64,000 nt of DNA from assembly GCA_024760905.1 (NCBI GenBank), contig CM045733.1:38295001-38359000 (forward strand), written 5' to 3'. The DNA comes from Plotosus lineatus. Lineage: Eukaryota > Chordata > Actinopteri > Siluriformes > Plotosidae. The position numbers were made by a program, and so were the translations under genes. Position 1 is the first letter of the stretch. Every line of letters starts with the position of its first letter. The notes under the pieces were generated by a model that saw only the letters and a program-made list of their open reading frames with translations, was not told where the DNA came from and did no database searches. This document shows, one piece after another, positions 61,401 through 64,000 of the stretch.

Positions 61401-63052
61401 ACTTGTGAATATGAGAACTTGGAAAGGAATGATACTCAATCTGTTAATCTAAAGGGCACGATTTCAGAACATCTGTGTTTGAGAAATTTTTTAGCTCCTG
61501 CCACCACCGAAGGTATGCATAGCGGGAGCTTTAGAAATAAGTTCCGTCCAAATGACGTGTTGGTGGGATAACTTTTAGAAGGAAATCGCCAAATTTGATG
61601 CTTGGGTTTCCCTCATGGATGACTATGGTGGGATTTGAATATGGGTCACCGGGGCAGTGGTGGTCTAGTGGTATAGGGTGCTGGATCGCTGATCCAAAGG
61701 TTGGGGGTTGGAGTCTCACTCTCCACAAGGTTGTCCCCCCCCCCCATCCCCCAGTGCAGTTAACTGGGTTATCAAAGGCCGGCCATGTCTCTCACTGTCT
61801 ATGGTGAGAACCATTGCTGACTTTCGTAAAGAGTAGCTTCATAGCCGTCGACGTGTTTCTGTCCCTTGCTAAAAGGGTTGTGTCAGGAAGGGCATCCGAT
61901 GTAAAAACCTACGCCAAATCAAACGTGCTAATCATTCGCTGTGGCGACGAGCTCTGATAAAGGAAAAAAGCCGAAAGGAAATCTCTCTCATGTCTTGAAT
62001 ATGGGTCACCGTGACCTTGTTTTAAGGTCACTTTTTATATTCAGTGATCCCGCGCTACTTCATGCTTCAGTTTCTGCGGCTTCAGTGCATTGCGGGTTTT
62101 TCAAAAATATTCATCGAAAAATAAAAAAGTAAGGAAAAATAGGGAACAAGTTAAGGAAAATCAAAACAAGGCCAATTATGCAAACAAAAAACCTCAAACA
62201 AACAAACACATAAAACAAAACTACTTACATTTTTATGAGGTGCGCATCTGAGTGCTTGTGTGTATTTATATTCTATGCATTATTTTTGAATGTTTGATTG
62301 TTATTATAAGCATTTATAGCGTTGAATATGTATTTATTGATATTATATACACGTGTGTGTATATATACATATGTCAGGGGGTTGATCCTAATTGGAAATT
62401 GGCGGTGGGGGGAGGGGGGGTCTTGGTCCCTATTAACCGTGGAAAGTGAGGGATCCCTGTCTTGCACTTGTTAAATGGTTCTTCTGGTGAGTGCCAGGGT
62501 GGTCTGGACCATTTGTGGTCTATTTTAATAGCAAGTTCTTTGATGGCTTCTGGGGTAAGCCTTTCTGGGTTTGAAGGTGTCAGCAGGCAGTGCTATGGCT
62601 CTCCACAGGAAAAATGGCGAATCTGACCTTGATTGCTAGCCTCTCTGATCTCATCTCTGCTTGCACACATCCTCGGCTACTTCTTATTATCTGTACTGTG
62701 TGTGTGTTGAATACTTGGATACGAACATGTGTGTGTGTTCCAGGTGATCGCTTTCTATCTGGGTTTTCTTCCTCCATCACTCCAATCATCTGCTTTGGAA
62801 AGATTCAGACACGCAATGCCCAGCAACACTGAACTCTGCCTGAGGTATCACACATCCACACTGAACTGTCTGGGGGGGGGGTCAGATGGTGGTGGGTTGA
62901 GGGTCTTACTGCCTGTCTGCCCATGTTCTCACTGTCTTGTGTATTTGCAGGGTGCTGGAACAGGAGTGGAACGACGAGAATGTGGAATATGTGAAGCTGC
63001 AGACGCGCCTGATGACTTTGACAGTTCCCACTTGTCTGTCTGTCTGGAAGAT
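39385..63052 (+). CDS. zfc3h1: ZFC3H1, C3H1 zinc-finger protein of the PAXT/exosome pathway (32 exons; 3' end off window)
   Basis: Exons: 39385-39814, 40088-40552, 40639-40709, 40796-41090, 42246-42448, 45077-45200, 45281-45372, 45448-45654, 45755-45919, 46312-46449, 46564-46682, 47383-47572, 47650-47817, 48884-49006, 49160-49711, 49800-49909, 54311-54442, 54540-54661, 54786-54887, 54968-55096, 55249-55429, 55527-55713, 57305-57493, 57590-57827, 57935-58040, 58521-58719, 58840-58934, 59491-59589, 59681-59785, 61096-61246, 62744-62844, 62951-63052. They sum to 5690 nt (1896 codons), against 1989 residues in human, so roughly 90 residues are missing on the right. All phases agree. The start is the ATG before DPRLSGGSPREDGELEDGE; an in-frame upstream ATG-like extension has no counterpart in human. 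Known role: nuclear scaffold linking the helicase MTREX (MTR4) and PABPN1 to the RNA exosome for decay of polyadenylated nuclear RNA. Least certain joins: the acceptors at 47650, 48884 and 55249. Confidence 0.95.
41287..42082. mobile_element. Tigger-like MITE in ZFC3H1 intron 4
   Basis: Ends TACAGTCGGCCCTTGACTAT and, reversed, TACAGTAGGCCCTCAATATT, both bounded by TA. 796 bp including TAs, non-coding. Internal blocks (GGCTGTCCTCCTTCCTGCTG, GGTGACAAACGGAGCTTG) recur in a rearranged order at 44149-44840. Confidence 0.85.
42453..42480. repeat. (CA)n directly after ZFC3H1 exon 5 donor
   Basis: About 13 CA units beginning five bases into the intron. Confidence 0.9.
42481..43260. other. ZFC3H1 intron 5, first part: nothing recognised
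   Basis: No gene or repeat that I can name. A SINE B fragment follows at about 43262-43305. Confidence 0.4.
43446..43552 (-). mobile_element. RTE LINE 3' fragment
   Basis: The plus reading CTTTTGCTTTCGGCTGTTCCC, CAGGGGTGGCCACAGCAAAT and CATCTCACCTGATCCTC matches the 3' end of the LINE at 34297. A (C)16 run precedes it at 43407-43422. Confidence 0.8.
44149..44840. mobile_element. rearranged Tigger-like MITE
   Basis: Left end TACAGTCGGCTCTTGACTAT as at 41287. After about 150 bp the internal blocks appear in an altered order and orientation (TTCCTCTGAAGTGCCTGAAG; GTTTGTTGCAGGTGACACAC). The right end is not found. Confidence 0.65.
45077..49909 (+). CDS. zfc3h1: ZFC3H1 central exons 6-16 (Pro-rich/acidic and coiled-coil regions)
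   Basis: Exon 6 has LYQYDNYDEVAMDTDSET; exon 8 a poly-Pro run followed by FADEEEEEEMMLREELLKSL; exon 10 GGLESMIKEARRT; exon 11 EKENNPLRTP; exons 12-14 predicted coiled coil; exon 15 KIQKLKEAQ, LHDLTQDKLTL and RRRSF; exon 16 PFGPYRSPLLVFRSY. Each has a clear human counterpart in the same order. The exon 12/13 join was chosen at TTCTCAG (47649) because it keeps phase 0; an acceptor 7 bp earlier would need the donor shifted by 2 nt. Confidence 0.92.
45951..45992 (-). mobile_element. short RTE/SINE A tail fragment
   Basis: CTTCTTCTTTTCCTTTCGGC then CCCTTTTTCAGAGGTCGC in the plus reading; only about 40 bp of tail in a ZFC3H1 intron. Confidence 0.65.
46471..46509. repeat. (CA)n microsatellite after ZFC3H1 exon 10 donor
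   Basis: About 19 units in the 114-nt intron 10. Confidence 0.95.
46690..47270. other. ZFC3H1 intron 11, nothing recognised
   Basis: AT-rich; the 112-codon frame 46750-47088 has no similarity I recognise and is not supported by flanking splice sites. Confidence 0.4.
47858..48781. mobile_element. DNA element with AGACGCTCCCCGAC ends
   Basis: Left end AGACGCTCCCCGACTTATAT; right end reversed AGACGCTCCCCGACGTACGT. Length 924 bp, non-coding. A second, Tc1-interrupted copy is at 21015-22216. Superfamily unassigned; a short TIR with the CTCCCCGAC pattern is seen. Confidence 0.8.
49912..50405. other. start of ZFC3H1 intron 16, nothing recognised
   Basis: Unique-looking sequence with no gene or repeat that I can name. 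Confidence 0.4.
50464..51160. mobile_element. second Tigger-like element (relative of 23568)
   Basis: Left end TACAGTGGTGCCTTGGTACT. 50826-50965 repeats the transposase C-terminal relic (HFGKVLKRRQKQATLEMFF). The right end was not found; the element may continue past 51160. Confidence 0.65.
50720..50823. repeat. short tandem repeat, ~19-bp unit
   Basis: About 5.5 copies of CGCTAAAGCTAAGCTAAAG inside the Tigger-like element; the relative at 24075-24110 has only one to two units. Confidence 0.92.
51368..51541 (+). repeat. SINE A body joined to an RTE 3' end
   Basis: 5' part GTCAGTGTGTTTCTGCCCCT and AATGTAAAAACCTATGCC as in SINE A, then GATGGAGGAAGATGATTTGC and GTGGCGACCCCTGAAGGG as in the RTE LINE, which is longer than the SINE tail. 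It ends AAAGGAAAAGAAGAAG. Confidence 0.75.
51650..52065. mobile_element. MITE fragment related to 29274
   Basis: AAGGAGCGTAAACGCTTTAT, TTACTTAATCGTTACTA and the end ACCCCCACGAATAACAGGGG match the MITE at 29274-29628 in inverse order. Confidence 0.6.
52083..52138. repeat. (TA)n microsatellite
   Basis: About 28 TA units just before the family 1 Tc1 copy D. Confidence 0.95.
52150..53709 (+). mobile_element. Tc1-like element, family 1, copy D (both ends present)
   Basis: Ends TCTCAAAAAATTAGCATATT (52158) and inverse TTTTTTTAGAAGGACTAGTA (53691-53710). The transposase starts at 52482 (MGKTADLTAVQKAI), stops at 52571 (KEISE, TGA), and a frame change near 52745 moves into the long open frame up to 53504. 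That frame contains LFSDESKF, QHDLAPSH and NPIENLW: all three DDE residues. One stop and at least one frameshift make it inactive. It lies in ZFC3H1 intron 16. Confidence 0.92.
53832..54276. other. end of ZFC3H1 intron 16, nothing recognised
   Basis: No repeat or gene seen until the (GT)n run at 54277-54309 that forms the exon 17 acceptor. Confidence 0.4.
54311..54442 (+). CDS. zfc3h1: ZFC3H1 exon 17: C3H1 zinc finger
   Basis: This exon encodes FSPYFRTKEKLSLSS and then the zinc finger CFCRFDLTGTCNDDECQW, completed by QH at the start of exon 18. The Cys spacing and final His fit a CCCH finger and match human ZFC3H1 almost residue for residue. Its acceptor is a (TG)n run ending TAG. Confidence 0.94.
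54786..63052 (+). CDS. zfc3h1: ZFC3H1 C-terminal helical-repeat exons 19-32
   Basis: These exons encode the HAT/TPR-like C-terminal half: LFGANKDRMGSDQKAVLLVS, PPFTTYKQRRKW, NEDEELWCHYLTLFSRRG-like repeats (exon 22), DPANSNPSRIVNLESF (exon 24), LCESLLTVVP (26), LPYLHLIHC (28), FEAALGAI (29), YWSCYSFHNQ (30), ERFRHAMPSNTELCLR (31) and VPTCLSVWK (32). Exon 32 ends in phase 2 at 63052 (donor GTGAGT). The following human segment (IAIAAEIV...) is not found before 64000. Confidence 0.92.
55804..56550. mobile_element. hAT-like non-autonomous element, copy 1, perfect 8-bp target duplication
   Basis: Ends CAGTGCTTCTCAA and TTGAGAAGCACTG, flanked by CACTAATT at 55796-55803 and 56551-56558. 747 bp, non-coding. 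The subterminal region is rich in GCGCCCCCC / GGGGGGCG. An 8-bp duplication with CAG...CTG ends is diagnostic of hAT. It lies in ZFC3H1 intron 22. Confidence 0.93.
56653..57199. mobile_element. hAT-like non-autonomous element, copy 2, perfect 8-bp target duplication
   Basis: The same ends as copy 1, flanked by GCATACAC at 56645-56652 and 57200-57207. 547 bp. It shares subterminal sequence with copy 1 but has a shorter interior. The two copies lie 102 bp apart in the same intron and orientation. Confidence 0.93.
57270..57303. repeat. (GT)n forming the ZFC3H1 exon 23 acceptor tract
   Basis: Runs directly into TAG|TACCTGAG. Confidence 0.95.
58060..58389. other. ZFC3H1 intron 25, nothing recognised apart from the end repeat
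   Basis: Non-coding sequence; the intron ends in the TGTGTGTA repeat. Confidence 0.4.
58391..58518. repeat. TGTGTGTA / TG compound tandem repeat
   Basis: An octamer TGTGTATG repeated about eight times with (TG)n at both sides, ending in CAG at ZFC3H1 exon 26. Confidence 0.95.
59010..59435. repeat. possible unclassified dispersed repeat
   Basis: Both ends carry GCACCCC-type sequence (GCTCGCACCCCTTCACACTC at 59013; AGTTGCACCCCTGAT at 59425; GGGGTGCAATTCACACTCCG at 59384). It is not a simple inverted repeat. On the minus strand two overlapping frames hint at old coding DNA (CNADWIRNARSTNHSV), but nothing I can name. Confidence 0.3.
60077..60738. mobile_element. Tigger-like MITE, 662 bp, same family as the 50411 element
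   Basis: Left end TACAGGTATACCTCGGCTTA; right end reversed TACAGGTCTCCCTCACCCTA, TA at both sides. Internal CGACTTAAGTCG palindromes and TTCCTGGAACCAATTAACGA-like sequence (reading across the end). Contains GAGCTATAAATAAGAG at 60309-60324, possibly a leftover transposon promoter. In ZFC3H1 intron 29. Confidence 0.82.
60740..61070. other. ZFC3H1 intron 29, second part: nothing recognised
   Basis: No gene or repeat seen before exon 30. Confidence 0.4.
61651..61994 (+). repeat. SINE family A, full-length copy with 16-bp target duplication
   Basis: Flanked by TTGAATATGGGTCACC at 61635-61650 and 61995-62010. Head GGGGCAGTGGTGGTCTAGTGG, B-box region GGGGGTTGGAGTCTCAC, spacer AACTGGGTTATCAAAGG, then GGAAGGGCATCCGATGTAAA and the tail CATTCGCTGTGGCGACGAG. 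Confidence 0.92.
62011..62740. other. ZFC3H1 intron 30, last part: nothing recognised
   Basis: AT-rich, then a G-rich patch at 62395-62420. No gene seen. Confidence 0.4.
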
Positions 63053-63094
63053 GTGAGTTTGCAACAACACACGATGTTTATTTGTCTGAGCTCA

Positions 63095-63945
63095 GCAGAT
63101 TCAGGAGAATGGTAATGCGTCCCCGACTCATGTCTTTCCCAGGGAATGGCAGTGCATCCTGACTCGTGTCTTTCTTGAAGAAATTTGTTCATCCCGTCTC
63201 GGTCTTCCCCGTAGAACGGTAGTGCTTCTTGACTCATGTCTTTCCCGGAGGATAGAATGCATTCGGACTTGTATCTTTACTGGAGAATGGCGGACAATCC
63301 CGATCTGTGTCTTTCCCGGAGGATGGGGTGCAATTGTTTGTTTCCAGGGTATGGCAGGGCATTCTGACTTATTCCTTTCCTGAAGAATAATAATCCATCC
63401 CAACTCCTGTCTTTCTCAGAGGATGGGGGCATCCAAATTGTTTCTTTGCTGGAGATTAGGCTGCATCACTGACTCATGTGGTCTAGTGGTATAGGGTGCA
63501 GGATCGCTGATCCTAAGGTTGGGGGTTCGAGTCCCCACAGGGTTGTCACTGACCCCCCAGTGCAGCTAACTGGGTTATCAAAGGCGGGCCATGTGTCTCA
63601 CTGTCTATGGTGAGAGACATGTAAAAGAACCGTTGCTGACTTTCGTAAAGAGTAGCTGCAAAGTCGTCAGCGTGTTTCTGTCCCTTGCTAAAGGGTTGTG
63701 ACGGGAAGGGCATCCGACGTAAAAACCTCTGCCAAATCAAATGTGCGAATCAGATGATTCGCTGTGGCGACTCTCGAGAACGGGAGAAAGCCGAAAAGGA
63801 AAGAAAGACACTGACTCATGTCTTTCCTGGAAAATGTGCATCCCACGTTGTGGCTTTCTTGGAGAATGGTGATCCATTGTAACTTGTGGCTTGTGGCATG
63901 GAGGATGGCAGTACACTCGACCCTCAATTCTACAGAGCCCCGTTT
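63095..63945. repeat. degenerate tandem repeat, ~38-bp unit (minisatellite)
   Basis: Successive units of the type CTGACTCATGTCTTTCC then GGAGAATGGCAGTGCATC, about 14 in number and strongly diverged, in the last ZFC3H1 intron of the window. A SINE A copy (63480-63808) splits the array: units resume with the matching half after it. On the minus strand the array reads as repeated RHESG...I-type peptides, which are not a gene. Confidence 0.8.
63480..63808 (+). repeat. SINE family A copy inserted in the minisatellite, 13-bp target duplication
   Basis: Flanked by CACTGACTCATGT at 63467-63479 and 63809-63821, which is the minisatellite unit itself. The first bases of the head (up to the A box GGTCTAGTGGTATAGGG) are present, then GGTTCGAGTCCCCAC, TTATCAAAGGCGGGCC, GGAAGGGCATCCGACGTAAA and the RTE-like tail. 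Confidence 0.9.
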
Positions 63946-64000
63946 ATCGGATATCCAGCTGTGAACAAAGTCTGGATTCGCCATATCTTTCCGAGAAGGC

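Noticed and set aside
62929..63403. Minus-strand frames with repeated RHESG peptides
   Set aside because: They arise from the 38-bp tandem repeat, with no splice or start support.
63095..63945. CRISPR-like array
   Set aside because: The units are degenerate and contiguous without unique spacers, and the genome is eukaryotic.

Overview
This window is vertebrate nuclear DNA, most likely from a teleost fish. It has multi-exon genes with GT-AG introns, very many (CA/GT)n, (CT)n and (TA)n microsatellites, several Tc1/mariner families, Tigger/pogo-like, hAT-like and other inverted-repeat DNA elements, an RTE-clade LINE, and at least three tRNA-headed SINE families. There are no operons or bacterial features. 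The species cannot be fixed from the sequence alone.

Three host genes are recognisable. (1) Positions 1061-17703, plus strand: the 3' half (22 exons) of FANCA, the Fanconi anaemia core-complex subunit; its 5' half lies upstream of the window. (2) Positions 26669-18030, minus strand: an apparently complete 11-exon coding region (502 residues) for ZNF276, a ZAD plus five-C2H2 zinc-finger protein, tail-to-tail with FANCA as in mammals. (3) Positions 39385-63052, plus strand: 32 exons of ZFC3H1, the C3H1 zinc-finger scaffold of the nuclear poly(A)-tail exosome targeting (PAXT) pathway; only the last coding exon(s) are missing. A CGCG-box (TCTCGCGAGA) lies about 150 bp upstream of its ATG. Exon joins were checked for reading phase and all are consistent. 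The three genes share no obvious pathway.

The 12.7 kb between ZNF276 and ZFC3H1 is a transposon yard. It holds a full-length-looking Tc1, a second Tc1 broken by a Tigger-like element, SINEs, an orphan exon resembling DDX4/vasa, a 300-bp tandem duplication, and a 3.1-kb RTE LINE (endonuclease plus RT, apparently one frameshift) that sits inside the left arm of an older element with roughly 250-bp terminal inverted repeats. Introns of FANCA and ZFC3H1 carry further nested elements, including two hAT-like elements with perfect 8-bp target duplications.

The most interesting signals are these. One SINE family appears to be tRNA head + spacer + RTE 5' end + RTE 3' end. A second hybrid SINE family joins the head of that family to the tail of another, with the same junction in three copies. 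Several short introns start with (AC)n and end with (GT)n, so their ends can pair. A degenerate ~38-bp tandem repeat near the right edge was split by a SINE.
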